DNA from: Rhizocola hellebori
Lineage (GTDB): Bacteria; Actinomycetota; Actinomycetes; Mycobacteriales; Micromonosporaceae
Assembly: GCF_016862955.1 (NCBI RefSeq)
Contig: NZ_BONY01000018.1
Coordinates: forward strand, 62,001 to 126,000
Length of the DNA: 64,000 nt
Direction of reading: 5' to 3'
Positions 9,177 through 18,576 of the stretch are shown here, piece by piece. Made by a program: the position numbers and the translations under genes. Within the stretch, counting starts at the first letter, position 1. Every line of letters starts with the position of its first letter. Under the pieces are notes generated by a model that did not search any database, had not been told where the DNA came from, and saw nothing but the letters and a program-made list of their open reading frames with translations.

Positions 9177-10046
9177 GTGAGAACAGTGTCAACTATAGCG
9201 GCGGTCGTTACCGCCGCGATCGTTTCGGCAGGGCTGGCGGCGGCGCCTGCCACTGCCGCCCCCGGTCAAGGACCTCGGGGGCCACATGATCCGATCCCGG
9301 CCGGGGCCAAGGCACACATCGACGACGACGGCCTCACCATCGTGACCTCCAGCGGCGATGGTGGCGGAAGCATCGCGTTCTACCGTGCGAGGCCCGGCGG
9401 CGCAGGTGGGCTTGGGGTGCTCAGATCGTTGCAGGCAAAGGGAATTGTCAGCAACAGCCTCAGTGTCACGTCGGAGTCGGCGGGTGTGACTGCGGGGGCG
9501 GCACCGCCGAGTGGGGGAATGAACCCAACCGAATGTGGCAGCGGTTACGGGGTGGCCAAGTTCTGGGCCACCAGCAGCAGCTGCGTTACCAAGGTCCGCT
9601 GGGCCTGGAACGGTTTCGCCGATCCCCAGATCTATTTCCGTGACCATACGCCATCGGCATGGCCGGTCAAAGCTGCGGTGACCACGTGGAATCAGGCGAT
9701 AGGCGTTGACTCCTACTGGACCGGTGGCAGCTGCCCCGGCGGTGGCCGCCACTGTGTCGAGGTTTGGAATGCCTGGTACGACACCGACTGGCTGGGCTAC
9801 ACCTACGTGCAATACGGCTCCAACGGATACTTCATTGACGGCACGGTCGCGGTTTTCCTCAACGACAACAACCTGGAGGGGTACAACCGGATGACGACCT
9901 GCCACGAGCTGGGCCACGCCCTGGGCCTGGGGCACAATTCCTCCTACAGCAGCCCAAGCTGCCTATGGGACAGTGCCAGCGGCGGGAACTACCAGACCCC
10001 AAGCCCGAATGACTTCTCTACCCTCAGAGTAGTGATCTATCCGTGA
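9177..10046 (+). CDS. secreted zinc metalloprotease (matrixin/snapalysin-like)
   Basis: The 289-aa protein has a Sec signal peptide of about 28 residues (AAVVTAAIVSAGLAAAPATAA). The extended zinc motif HELGHALGLGH is at 243-253, so H243, H247 and H253 bind zinc and E244 is the catalytic base. This is the metzincin signature. Four or more Cys in the mature part suggest disulfides. Residues 30-110 may be a propeptide. Start: GTG 9177 with AGGAG five to six bases upstream. It is a single-gene unit; the extracellular substrate is unknown. It resembles the small secreted metalloproteases of Streptomyces in size and motif, but a Met-turn is not obvious. Confidence 0.85.
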   Translation: MRTVSTIAAVVTAAIVSAGLAAAPATAAPGQGPRGPHDPIPAGAKAHIDDDGLTIVTSSGDGGGSIAFYRARPGGAGGLGVLRSLQAKGIVSNSLSVTSESAGVTAGAAPPSGGMNPTECGSGYGVAKFWATSSSCVTKVRWAWNGFADPQIYFRDHTPSAWPVKAAVTTWNQAIGVDSYWTGGSCPGGGRHCVEVWNAWYDTDWLGYTYVQYGSNGYFIDGTVAVFLNDNNLEGYNRMTTCHELGHALGLGHNSSYSSPSCLWDSASGGNYQTPSPNDFSTLRVVIYP

Positions 10047-10190
10047 CCTTCTAAAGGTCATGGAGTGACAGCTTCCTGCCGTCGCCGCTGGAGAACGGGC
10101 GGCGGTCGGCGGCTCAGGGTCGGAAGTGTCGGCGACATGATGTCGAATTTCACTGGCGGGTCCTTCATCGCGGATGCGATCATCGGTGCC

Positions 10191-10324
10191 GGGTCGCTAG
10201 CTCAATTGGAAGAGCATCCGACTGAATAGTGCGTCCGTTCTCCGCGTGTGCGGCTATGGAGGCACTTCCTTCTCCTTTCTGTTGGATCGGAAGGTTCGGG
10301 GTTCGATTCCCCGGCGGCCCACCA
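10191..10324 (+). tRNA. tRNA gene with 58-nt insertion in anticodon loop (possible pseudo-tRNA)
   Basis: Every cloverleaf part is present except a normal anticodon loop. The acceptor GGGTCGC (10191-10197) pairs fully, with one GU, with GCGGCCC (10314-10320), followed by A and an encoded CCA. The D-stem is GCTC/GAGC (10200-10203/10212-10215). The anticodon stem is TCCGA/TCGGA (10217-10221/10287-10291). The T-stem CGGGG/CCCCG encloses TTCGATT. The loop between the anticodon-stem halves is 65 nt instead of 7. The anticodon therefore cannot be assigned; removing 58 nt at different points could give GAA, GAG, GTG or TTG. It is either a disrupted gene or an intron-like insertion. Confidence 0.7.
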
Positions 10325-10372
10325 CATAGCGGCTCAATACCGCACCCAGCGACAGCCCGGACGGGGGACCAC

Positions 10373-12529
10373 GTGCTCGAGACCCTGATCATTCAGAAGA
10401 CCCTGCGCGTGCCGGCGAGCACCGGCGCGGCCGGCGACGGCACTGGCGTGGCTCGGCAGCTGGAGGTGGTGCTGCTCGACGTCGGGTTCTCCGCGTCGAG
10501 GGCCCTGCTCGAGCACATCGGCGCTCTGGCTCCGGCGCCCGCGATGGACCTTGCCGCCACCGTGGTGTTGGCAGTGCGTGAACTGGTGGGCGACCATGTG
10601 CGTCACAATGCCTACTTCATCGATTTCCCAGACAATGTGCCTGACACCCTCGAGTTCTGGACCGAGCGGCTAAAGGCTGCCGTCCTCATCGGCGGTGAGG
10701 AAGCCACCGAGGTGCAGCTACGCGATCTCGCCGCGTCTGGAGTGAACCTGCTGGACCTGCCGGGCTACGGGACCTACCAGCACACCTATGCCGAACTGCT
10801 GGCAGCCCATGATGAGCTGATCACGGCGGCTGGTGACCGGTTGACGGTGCTGCATCTTGGGCAGACCGCCGAGACCGAGGCGCAGCGGCTTTACCTAGCC
10901 CTGGCCGGTAGCTCGACGCCGCTTGGCGAGGCGGACCGGGCGATCCTGAGCGACCTCGCGGTCGTGTGCATGGACGGCGCGCAGCCGGCGGAGATTCCGG
11001 TACGGGAGAACCGTGCGCTGCTCAACGGGATCCGGCTTGTCCTGGGTCGGCCGCTGATCGGCATGGACACGACAACCGATGTGCTGCGCCTGGCCTGCCA
11101 GGTGTCCGGCGGAGACGCCTCGCTGGTGACGCCGACGCGTTTTCGTGCCTTCCGGCGCCCGGAGCGGCGGATTCTGCTGGCGGCACTGGACCAGGTGGTC
11201 GGCGGGAACCCGGGCAAGCTCGGTGACGTCGCACGCTACGCGCAACGGTGGAAGCGGCTCGGAGAGCGGCTGCACCCGCACGAGTACAGGCAGTGGCCGC
11301 ATGCTCAGGACGTGTTCGCGGTCGCTCGTGGCGAAAGGACCGTCAGAAACCTCACCGGCCGCGCCGAGGCGAAGCTACGGGCCGGAGCCGTTGCCGAGGC
11401 TGCATCGGTGCTGGCCGCTGCGCCAGGTCTGTTGCTGCGATCAGCCGATCGGCTGCTGCGGCAGAGTTCGGCATCGGAGCAGGTTGCGGTGATGGAAGCG
11501 GTCACCGGCGCAATGGGCTCGACGTCCGGCCGGGTGCTGCTGTCGTTGCGCGAGCACCTTGGCAACCGGCTGTCACCCGCACCGGCCCGGATCTACCCCA
11601 GTCGTTCGCGGCGTGCATGGGTCGGCCCAGACAAGCGGCTCCCGCTGCCTGCCGGTGTGGTGGACGGCTTGTCATCGGTTCTCGATGCTGAGATCAGCGC
11701 CCGACTGCCGCAACCGCAGTCGCCCGTGATGGTGGATCCGCAGGTGCTCGACGTTGCCCTGCCGCTGTCGGGCAAGGCGTCCGGAAGCGGATTTGCGGTG
11801 CTGCCTAGAGGTTCGCGGGCGTCGGTAACCGGTGAGCTGCTGCGATTTTTCATGTACTGGCGTCAGACAAGCCGTCGCACCGACTACGACCTGTCGGTGC
11901 TGCTGCTCGATGAGCAGTTCCACGCCGCTGGTCAGGTGTCCTGGACGAACTACCGTTACCGTGACGTGGTGCACTCCGGCGACATCACCGACGCGACCGA
12001 CGGTGCTACCGAGTTCATCGACGTGCCCCTATCTGTCCCCGGCCACTACGTGGTTCCGCAGGTCAACGTGTACGCGGGCGAGTCGTTCGACGAGGTCGCT
12101 GAGTCCATGTTCGGGTACCAGACCCGGACGCGGAAGCAGCGGGGCGCGCCGTTCGACGCGCGGACTGTGCAAGCCCGTTCGCAGCTACGCGGCAAGGGTC
12201 GCGTCGCGTTGCCGATGGTGTTCGCCAAGACCAACGACGGCTGGAAGGCCGTGTGGTTGCACCTTTGCCTGCAAGGCATGCCGTCGTTCAACCGGGTGGA
12301 GAACAACACGTTCACCACAGCCCAGCAGGTGCAAGCGATGGTCCAGCGGCGATACCTGACCGTGTCTTACCTCGTCGATCTGTGGCGTGCGCGGGCCGAG
12401 GTGCACTTGTGGACCGGTCAGGTGCCTGACGAGCCGGTCACGTTCATCGGCATCAACGCACCCGACGGTCTGCCCGAAGGATCCCAGACGTACACCCTGG
12501 ACCGGCTCCATGAGCTGATCCCCGAGTAG
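10373..12529 (+). CDS. TerD-domain protein, 718 aa
   Basis: Residues about 540-650 form a TerD-like calcium-binding stress domain: YDLSVLLLDE, a central VHSGDITDATDGATEF stretch, FIDVPL and YAGESFDEV follow the TerD pattern of D-x-S-x-x-x-L, H-S-G-D, E-x-x-x-V-x-L and S-F. The long N-terminal region is helical and may resemble the large Ter-associated proteins of Streptomyces (SCO0854-like), but the RING-type cysteines of those are not visible. Start: GTG 10373 follows GGGGGA; the frame is open upstream into the tRNA but that part is not coding. It is alone, convergent with the sugar transporter (16 bp gap). A role in Ter-type stress or phage-response signalling is inferred. Confidence 0.75.
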   Translation: MLETLIIQKTLRVPASTGAAGDGTGVARQLEVVLLDVGFSASRALLEHIGALAPAPAMDLAATVVLAVRELVGDHVRHNAYFIDFPDNVPDTLEFWTERLKAAVLIGGEEATEVQLRDLAASGVNLLDLPGYGTYQHTYAELLAAHDELITAAGDRLTVLHLGQTAETEAQRLYLALAGSSTPLGEADRAILSDLAVVCMDGAQPAEIPVRENRALLNGIRLVLGRPLIGMDTTTDVLRLACQVSGGDASLVTPTRFRAFRRPERRILLAALDQVVGGNPGKLGDVARYAQRWKRLGERLHPHEYRQWPHAQDVFAVARGERTVRNLTGRAEAKLRAGAVAEAASVLAAAPGLLLRSADRLLRQSSASEQVAVMEAVTGAMGSTSGRVLLSLREHLGNRLSPAPARIYPSRSRRAWVGPDKRLPLPAGVVDGLSSVLDAEISARLPQPQSPVMVDPQVLDVALPLSGKASGSGFAVLPRGSRASVTGELLRFFMYWRQTSRRTDYDLSVLLLDEQFHAAGQVSWTNYRYRDVVHSGDITDATDGATEFIDVPLSVPGHYVVPQVNVYAGESFDEVAESMFGYQTRTRKQRGAPFDARTVQARSQLRGKGRVALPMVFAKTNDGWKAVWLHLCLQGMPSFNRVENNTFTTAQQVQAMVQRRYLTVSYLVDLWRARAEVHLWTGQVPDEPVTFIGINAPDGLPEGSQTYTLDRLHELIPE

Positions 12530-12545
12530 CTGGCGACAGCCGAGG

Positions 12546-13688
12546 CTATCGGGCCGCGCCCGGGGAGCCCTTGCGGGCCAGTGAATCGATCGCCACGGCG
12601 ACGATGAGCACGCCGGCTGTCACCATGAATCTGATTGACGAATCCACATTGAGCAGCAGCATGCCGTTGGTGATGGACTGGATCACCAGGATTCCCAGCA
12701 GTGCGGCGTAGGTGCGCCCGCGTCCGCCGAACAGGCTCGCGCCGCCGATGACCGCTGCGGCGATCGCCATCAGCAGGATGTCGCTGCCGCCCGAACTTTG
12801 GTTTACCGCCGCCAGCCGGCTTGCCGCCAGGATGCCGCCGACCGCGGCGAGGGTTGCGCAGGCCGCGAAGGCTAGCACCCTTACCGCGTTGACGTTGATA
12901 CCCGCACGCCGTGCCGCCTCAGGGTTACCGCCCACCGCGAAGATTCGCTGTCCAATGACGGTGTGCCGCAGACCCAGATCCAGCGCCACCACCATGCTGA
13001 CAAAGAGGACCAGGAGCAGCGGGACGCCCCTGTCTGCGCCGAGCAAGACGATGGTGCCGGCGAGCAGGGCAGCAACCCCGGCGATGGGCGCGGCGGCGCG
13101 CCATAGGGCGGTCACCGGCAGGCCGGCCGTCTCACGTAGCCGCCGTTGCAGCGCCGTGACCGCAGACCAAGCGACGATTGCCAGTGCAGCGATGCTCCAC
13201 GAAAGCCAGGCAGGAAGCCAAGTGTCGCTGAGTTTCGCGACGAAGCCGGTGAACGGCAGGTTGATGGTGCCGCCGCGGCCGAGTAGGTACAGCAGCAGAC
13301 CCTGCCAGCCGATCAGCCCGGCCAGCGTCACCACGAACGAGGGCATGCCCAGCCGGGTGAACAAGACCCCTTGCAGCGTACCGATTGCGGCGCCGGTGAG
13401 CAGGGCGAGGGCGATCGCCGCGGCGACCGGCAGGTGCCGGTTGACCGACAGGATCGTCATGACCACGGCCGCCAGGCCGCTGACCGAACCGGCCGACAGG
13501 TCGATCTCGCCCAGTAGCAGCACCATGACGATGCCCAGCGAGATGGTGCCGGTCGCGGCCATCTGCAGCATCAGGTTGGTCAGGTTCTCCGGGGCCAGGA
13601 AGTGTTCGTTGAGCAGCCCAAAGGTGACCGCGATGACGGCAAGGCCGGCAACCACTGGTGTGATGCCGATAGTGAGCCGCTGACTCAT
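12546..13688 (-). CDS. sugar ABC transporter permease (XylH/RbsC-type)
   Basis: The 380-aa integral membrane protein has about ten hydrophobic segments and the family motif G-E-I-D-L-S-A-G-S at about 60-68, plus AAAVIGGASLFGG near 310, both typical of BPD_transp_2 permeases of the carbohydrate CUT2 class. It would form the membrane channel for monosaccharide or small-sugar uptake. Its ATG overlaps the stop of the ATPase gene by four bases (ATGA), and binding protein, ATPase and permease lie in one operon in the usual XylF-G-H order. Divergence from a ROK regulator supports sugar-responsive control. Confidence 0.93.
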   Translation of the reverse strand: MSQRLTIGITPVVAGLAVIAVTFGLLNEHFLAPENLTNLMLQMAATGTISLGIVMVLLLGEIDLSAGSVSGLAAVVMTILSVNRHLPVAAAIALALLTGAAIGTLQGVLFTRLGMPSFVVTLAGLIGWQGLLLYLLGRGGTINLPFTGFVAKLSDTWLPAWLSWSIAALAIVAWSAVTALQRRLRETAGLPVTALWRAAAPIAGVAALLAGTIVLLGADRGVPLLLVLFVSMVVALDLGLRHTVIGQRIFAVGGNPEAARRAGINVNAVRVLAFAACATLAAVGGILAASRLAAVNQSSGGSDILLMAIAAAVIGGASLFGGRGRTYAALLGILVIQSITNGMLLLNVDSSIRFMVTAGVLIVAVAIDSLARKGSPGAAR

Positions 13689-14407
13689 GCCCGTGCTCCT
13701 GTGATTGCGGCGACGATGGTGTCCTGATCGGCGTCGTCGGTGCGGTAGTCGCCCGCGTTGCGGCCCAGGCGCAGCACGGTGATCCGGTCGCTGACCGCGA
13801 GGACGTCGGCGAGGTTGTGCGAGATGAGCAGCACGGCGAGTCCGCGTTCACGCAGTCGCCGGATCAGGGCGAGTACCTGGGCGGTCTGCTCCACGCCGAG
13901 CGAGGCGGTCGGTTCGTCGAGGACGACGAGTTTGGGCTGTCCTAATAGGGCGCGCGCGATCGCCACCGACTGGCGCTGCCCGCCGGACAGCGTCGCGACC
14001 GGCTGACGGATGTCGGGTATTCGTACGTCGAGTGAGGTGAGCAGCTCGTGTGCGGTGCGTTCCATGTGGATGTGCCGCAACAGGCCGCCGTGATGCTGTT
14101 CCGCGCCGAGGAACAGGTTTGCCACCACGTTGAGGTTTTCGCACAGGGCTAGGTCCTGGTACACGGTGGCGATGCCGAGGCTCTGCGCGTCGTGTGGCCG
14201 GTTGATGCGGACAGGCCTGCCTTCGAATGAGATGGTGCCGTGGTCCGCGGCGACGACACCGGCGATCACCTTGATAAGAGTGGATTTTCCGGCGCCGTTG
14301 TCGCCCACGAGCGCGGTAACCTCGCCAGCGGCGAGGTCCAGGCGCACGTTCTGGAGGGCCTGGACCGCGCCGTAGCGCTTACTGATGTCGCGCACCTGCA
14401 GGACCAC
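13685..14407 (-). CDS. sugar ABC transporter ATPase, single domain
   Basis: About 240 aa with Walker A GDNGAGKST, signature LSGGQRQSVAIARAL and Walker B LVVLDEPTASL, then a switch His (LLISHN). CUT2 importers usually carry a duplicated ATPase of about 500 aa; this one has a single domain, as in FrcA-type systems, so it would work as a homodimer. Start: GTG 14407 overlaps the TAG of the binding-protein gene by one base. A longer start at GTG 14431 is possible but would extend into the upstream gene. It energises the permease encoded immediately downstream. Confidence 0.92.
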   Translation of the reverse strand: MVLQVRDISKRYGAVQALQNVRLDLAAGEVTALVGDNGAGKSTLIKVIAGVVAADHGTISFEGRPVRINRPHDAQSLGIATVYQDLALCENLNVVANLFLGAEQHHGGLLRHIHMERTAHELLTSLDVRIPDIRQPVATLSGGQRQSVAIARALLGQPKLVVLDEPTASLGVEQTAQVLALIRRLRERGLAVLLISHNLADVLAVSDRITVLRLGRNAGDYRTDDADQDTIVAAITGARA

Positions 14408-15486
14408 TACGAGATGCCCTGCTTGGTGCACGCCGCGGCGACCTCTGCGGTGCAGATCTCGCTCGCCTTGTAGAAGCCGTCCTTGACGATGGTGCCCTTG
14501 ATCTTGTCTGCGGTAACAGCGATTGGGTCGAGCAGGAAAGCCGGAATCTTCGCCGTGCCATTGTCCACTGTGGTGGCTGCCGCCGGCTGCTGGCCGTTGA
14601 CCAAGGCGACTGCCAGCTCCGCGGACTTCTCGGCCTCGGCGCGGATGTCCAGGTAGATCGTCATGTATTGCTCGCCGGTCAAGATGCGTTGCAAGGCAGC
14701 GAGTTCGGCGTCTTGGCCGGTGATCGGCGGGAGGGCGGCGAAGCCGGCGCGCTTCATCGCCGCGATGGCGCCGCCGGCCATGCCGTCGTTGGCCGACAGC
14801 ACGCCGGTGATGTTGTCACGGCCCAGTGCCGTGATGGCTTGCTCCATCTGTTGCTGCGCTTTGTCGGGGCTCCAGTCGGGAGTATCGAATTCGCGCCCGA
14901 CGGTGACCTTGCCGTCCAGGATGCTGTGGGCGCCCTTCTTGTAGTCGGCGGAGCTGGGATCGGTGGGGGAGCCGTTGATGAACACGACCTGACCCTTGCC
15001 CGCGTTGCCCTTGGCGGTGAGCGCGTCCAGCAGAGCCTGGCCCTGCATCTCGCCGACTCGAACGTTGTTGAACGAAACGTAATAGGCGTAATCGATTCCG
15101 GAGATGAGCCGGTCGTAAGCGATGACCGGCACCTTCTTCTGCTTGGCCTGGTTGACCAGTGGCGCCACCGCGGCCGCGTCCACGGCGTCGAGCACGAGCA
15201 CGTCGGCGCCCTGGGTGAGCGCGGCCTCGACCTGTTGCTGTTGCTTGGCGGCGTCCTGGTCGGCGTTGAAGTAGAGCAGCTTGCAATCGGCGCACAACGC
15301 CTTGACCTTGGCCTCGAAGATCGGGCGGTCGAAGGCCTCGTACCGTGTCGTCTTGGACTCAGGCAGGAACAGCGCGATCGTCTTGGCGGCGGCGGCATCG
15401 CCGCCCTCGTCCCCACTGCAGGCGGACAGGCTGACCGTTGCGACCAGCACCGCTGCCATAGGGATTGCCAACCATCCTCGATGCAT
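14407..15486 (-). CDS. sugar-binding lipoprotein (XylF-like)
   Basis: The 359-aa protein has a lipoprotein signal peptide ending in the lipobox LSAC (Cys23). A periplasmic-binding-protein type 1 fold (Peripla_BP_4) follows, with features such as ADVLVLDAVDA, GQVVFINGSPTDPSS and GVLSANDGMAGGAIAAM that match D-xylose and ribose binding proteins. It captures a sugar outside the membrane and delivers it to the permease. It is the first gene of the three-gene importer operon. The 105-bp gap to the divergent ROK gene contains the promoters for both directions. The exact sugar cannot be told; nearby GH20 and GH2 enzymes would favour an aminosugar. Confidence 0.92.
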   Translation of the reverse strand: MHRGWLAIPMAAVLVATVSLSACSGDEGGDAAAAKTIALFLPESKTTRYEAFDRPIFEAKVKALCADCKLLYFNADQDAAKQQQQVEAALTQGADVLVLDAVDAAAVAPLVNQAKQKKVPVIAYDRLISGIDYAYYVSFNNVRVGEMQGQALLDALTAKGNAGKGQVVFINGSPTDPSSADYKKGAHSILDGKVTVGREFDTPDWSPDKAQQQMEQAITALGRDNITGVLSANDGMAGGAIAAMKRAGFAALPPITGQDAELAALQRILTGEQYMTIYLDIRAEAEKSAELAVALVNGQQPAAATTVDNGTAKIPAFLLDPIAVTADKIKGTIVKDGFYKASEICTAEVAAACTKQGIS

Positions 15487-15591
15487 TTGGGGTGCCCTCT
15501 CTGAAGTGGAGGTACAGATGCGCTGGGAGATTGATAAGCAAGGTATCTTACTATTGCGAGGGTGGCTAGCCTGCGTTCTAGGATTCCGTTC

Positions 15592-16770
15592 ATGAGAAAC
15601 CAGGCGGAGCAGCTCGGCAACTCCCGGTTGCTGAGAGTCATGAACGAGCGGCTCCTGCTTGAGCGCCTTCGCGAGACCGGCGCAATGTCGCGAGTGGAGC
15701 TGGCACGGGTGACCGGGCTGTCCAAGCCCACCGTCTCAGCGGCGCTGTCCGGCCTGGTCGATGCGGGGCTGGCCCGCCTGGTCGGCGAACTGGCTGGGCG
15801 TCCCGGGCCGGTGACGTCGCTGTACGACATGAACGCCGCCGCCGCACATGTGCTCGGCGTGGACATCGGCCGGGAGTGGATCAGAGTTGCGGTGGCCGAC
15901 CTGCGTGGGCGAACCCTGGCTCGGCGGGACGGGGCGAGCTCGGCGCAGACCGCTGCCGCGTTGGTACGCCGCACCCGAACGTTGGCTCACCAGGCCGCCA
16001 ATGACGCCGGTGTGCCGTGGGATGCCTTGACGCTAGCCGTGATCGGTAGCCCGGGCGTCTTCGACACCGCATCGAGCCGGGTGGAGTTCGCCCCAAACTT
16101 GCCCGGTTGGGGCGAGGCCGGTCTGGTAGACCGGCTGCGCCGCTCACTCGGACTGGAGCTGGCGTTTGAGAACGACGTCAACCTTGCCGCCGTAGGTGAG
16201 CACGCCTTCGGGCACGGCCGGGGCAAAAGCCACTTCGTGTTGGTGTCCATCGGAACCGGCGTCGGGATGGGCATCGTCATCCAAGGCCAGCTTTACACGG
16301 GATCGAGGGGTGCGGCCGGTGAGATCTCCTACCTGCCGCTGACGGACTTCGACGCAAATGTCGCCGCGGAGGCGCTGACGCGTGGACCGACCGAGGCCCT
16401 GGTGGCCGCGCCGGGGATAGTCCGGGCCGCGCACGCGGCCGGGTTGGCGCTGACGACGGCGAAGGAGGTCTTCGCGGCCGCGGCGGAGGGAGATCTGACA
16501 GCACTGTCCGTAGTGGAGGCAGAAGGGCGGCGCATCGGGGGGCTGGTCGTGGCGGTGGCCGCGGTGCTCGATCCCGAGGTGGTGGTGCTCAGCGGGGGAG
16601 TCGGTCACAACGTCGACATGCTGGAGCGGGCCATATCGCAGCGCATCGCCGAGCTAGGACCGTTGCGCCCCAAGGTGATCGCCAGCGCGCTGGGCGAAGG
16701 CGGCGTGGTGGTCGGCGCGATCGCCCGCGGCGTGGAGCGTGCCTGGGACATGATCTTCGAACGACGGTGA
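15592..16770 (+). CDS. ROK-family transcriptional regulator (XylR/NagC-like)
   Basis: The N-terminal winged helix (MSRVELARVTGLSKPTVSAALSGL) binds DNA. The ROK sugar-kinase-like domain follows, with GVDIGREWIRVAVADLRG (phosphate loop), FENDVNLAAVGEH and GTGVGMGIVIQG. The usual ROK zinc cluster (G-H-x(9-11)-C-x-C-x-x-G-x-x-G-C) is not visible, so this member probably lacks the structural zinc. It is divergent from the sugar importer, which it probably represses until a sugar binds. Start: ATG 15592 with AGGA about ten bases upstream; GTG 15562 in the same frame, right after GAGG, is an alternative adding ten residues. Confidence 0.9.
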   Translation: MRNQAEQLGNSRLLRVMNERLLLERLRETGAMSRVELARVTGLSKPTVSAALSGLVDAGLARLVGELAGRPGPVTSLYDMNAAAAHVLGVDIGREWIRVAVADLRGRTLARRDGASSAQTAAALVRRTRTLAHQAANDAGVPWDALTLAVIGSPGVFDTASSRVEFAPNLPGWGEAGLVDRLRRSLGLELAFENDVNLAAVGEHAFGHGRGKSHFVLVSIGTGVGMGIVIQGQLYTGSRGAAGEISYLPLTDFDANVAAEALTRGPTEALVAAPGIVRAAHAAGLALTTAKEVFAAAAEGDLTALSVVEAEGRRIGGLVVAVAAVLDPEVVVLSGGVGHNVDMLERAISQRIAELGPLRPKVIASALGEGGVVVGAIARGVERAWDMIFERR

Positions 16771-16913
16771 ATCGAGTCCGCATCGGATTTGTTAGTCAGG
16801 TTGCCAAATCATCGGGGTGTCACTATCGTGGGGCCTGCTGGGAGAGCGGTCAATATAGGCATGTGCCGATGGGTTCGCCCGCGGCGCCTCGGTGCGTTCC
16901 TTGGAGGACGACC

Positions 16914-18515
16914 ATGACTAATCTCGTTGTACGACGCCGCATCGGCGCGCTGTTCCTTACCCTCAGCGTGATCACCGTCTCCACGATTATGGGCGGTGTG
17001 GCCGCGGCGGCCGCACCCGTCCCGCTCAGCTCGGTTGTCCCTATCCCCGTTTCGGCAACCGCAACATCCGGGGTCACCCACACCCTCACCGCGGCTACGA
17101 AGATCTACGCCCAGTCCGGCTCCACTCCGGCGAGCGACATCGGCGGCTACCTCGCCGCGATCCTGCGCCCCTCGACCGGGCTGCCCCTGCCCGTCGTCCC
17201 CGCGCCCAATTCCGCACCCGCCGACGGCATCGCGCTGCTGCTGACCGGCGCTCCGGCCGCCGTCGGCGCCCAGGGATACCAGCTCGACATCACGGCGGCG
17301 AACGTCACCCTGCGCGCCAACCAGCCGGCCGGACTGTTCGCAGGCGTGCAGACCCTGCGTCAACTGCTACCACCGGCCGTGGAAAGCACGACGGTTCAAC
17401 CCGGACCGTGGGAGATCGCCGGCGGCCACATCGTCGACTATCCGAGGTTCGGTTACCGCGGAGCAATGCTCGACGTGGCCCGCCATTTCTTCGGCGTCGC
17501 GGCCGTTCGCCGCTACATCGATCAGCTTGCGCTATATAAGGTCAACTATCTGCATCTGCACCTGGCCGACGATCAGGGCTGGCGGATCGCCATCAACAGC
17601 TGGCCAAACCTGGCCGTCTACGGCGGCAGCACCGCGGTCGGCGGCGGTCCGGGCGGCTACTACACCCAGGCCGACTACTCCGGGCTGGTGGCGTACGCGG
17701 CCTCGCGGTACATCACGATCATTCCCGAGATCGATATGCCTGGTCACACCAATGCCGCGCTCGCGTCCTACGCCCAGCTCAACTGCAACGGCGTCGCGCC
17801 CCCGCTGTACACCGGTACCAACGTGGGTTTCAGCTCGTTGTGCGTGCCACTCGAACTGACCTACACATTTATTGACCAGGTCATTGGCGAGCTTGCCGCG
17901 CTCACGCCCGGCCCTTACCTGCACATCGGCGGCGACGAGGCGAGCTCCACCACCCCCGCCGATTACACCACCTTCATCAACCGGGTGCAGCAGATCGTTG
18001 CGGCGCACGGTAAGACGGTGCTCGGCTGGCACGATGTCGTGCACGCTACCCCGCTGCCGTCGACCGTCGCCCAGTTCTGGGGCACCACCACCACTGACTC
18101 GGCTGTTGCCGCGGCCGCCGCGGCCGGCACCAAGGTGCTGATGTCGCCGGCCAACCGCACTTACCTGGACATGAAGTACCGCAACAACACCCGGCTGGGG
18201 CAGAAGTGGGCCGGCCTCATCGACGTCAATCAGGCCTACGGCTGGAACCCGGGTAACTACCTTGGCGGCGTGGGCGAGACGTCGGTGCTGGGCGTCGAGG
18301 CTCCACTGTGGACAGAGACCATCCGCACCACCGCCGACATCGACTTCATGGCGTTCCCCCGGCTGCCGGCGATCGCTGAGCTGGGCTGGTCGGCTTACGC
18401 CACACACGACCTGACCGTGTTCAAGACGCGGCTTGGCGCTCAAGGCCCGCGCTGGCGAGTCATGGGCATCAACTACTACCACTCCACGCAGGTGACCTGG
18501 CCCGCCGGATCCTGA
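16914..18515 (+). CDS. secreted GH20 beta-N-acetylhexosaminidase
   Basis: The 533-aa protein has a signal peptide of about 35 residues, a GH20b N-terminal domain and a GH20 catalytic barrel. The catalytic pair is D341-E342 in HIGGDE; D orients the acetamido group for substrate-assisted catalysis and E is the acid/base. Other family marks are HLADDQGWR, IPEIDMPGH and GVEAPLWTE. It removes terminal GlcNAc from chito-oligosaccharides or glycans outside the cell. Start: ATG 16914 follows GGAGG with seven bases between; the frame is open upstream but lacks a signal peptide. It is followed by an exo-glucosaminidase gene 61 bp later, so the two are probably co-transcribed. Confidence 0.93.
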   Translation: MTNLVVRRRIGALFLTLSVITVSTIMGGVAAAAAPVPLSSVVPIPVSATATSGVTHTLTAATKIYAQSGSTPASDIGGYLAAILRPSTGLPLPVVPAPNSAPADGIALLLTGAPAAVGAQGYQLDITAANVTLRANQPAGLFAGVQTLRQLLPPAVESTTVQPGPWEIAGGHIVDYPRFGYRGAMLDVARHFFGVAAVRRYIDQLALYKVNYLHLHLADDQGWRIAINSWPNLAVYGGSTAVGGGPGGYYTQADYSGLVAYAASRYITIIPEIDMPGHTNAALASYAQLNCNGVAPPLYTGTNVGFSSLCVPLELTYTFIDQVIGELAALTPGPYLHIGGDEASSTTPADYTTFINRVQQIVAAHGKTVLGWHDVVHATPLPSTVAQFWGTTTTDSAVAAAAAAGTKVLMSPANRTYLDMKYRNNTRLGQKWAGLIDVNQAYGWNPGNYLGGVGETSVLGVEAPLWTETIRTTADIDFMAFPRLPAIAELGWSAYATHDLTVFKTRLGAQGPRWRVMGINYYHSTQVTWPAGS

Positions 18516-18576
18516 CTCCGCCCAATCCGTGATCTCACAGGCTGACCCGACCGGGGTCGGCAGGAGGAGGCTACCC

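Noticed and set aside
10180-10392. 70-codon minus-strand frame over the tRNA
   Set aside because: The peptide GGPPGNRTPNLP is the usual false translation of the tRNA T-arm and acceptor; not a gene.
12712-13683. 323-codon plus-strand frame opposite the sugar permease
   Set aside because: Antisense shadow of a membrane protein gene with clear family motifs.
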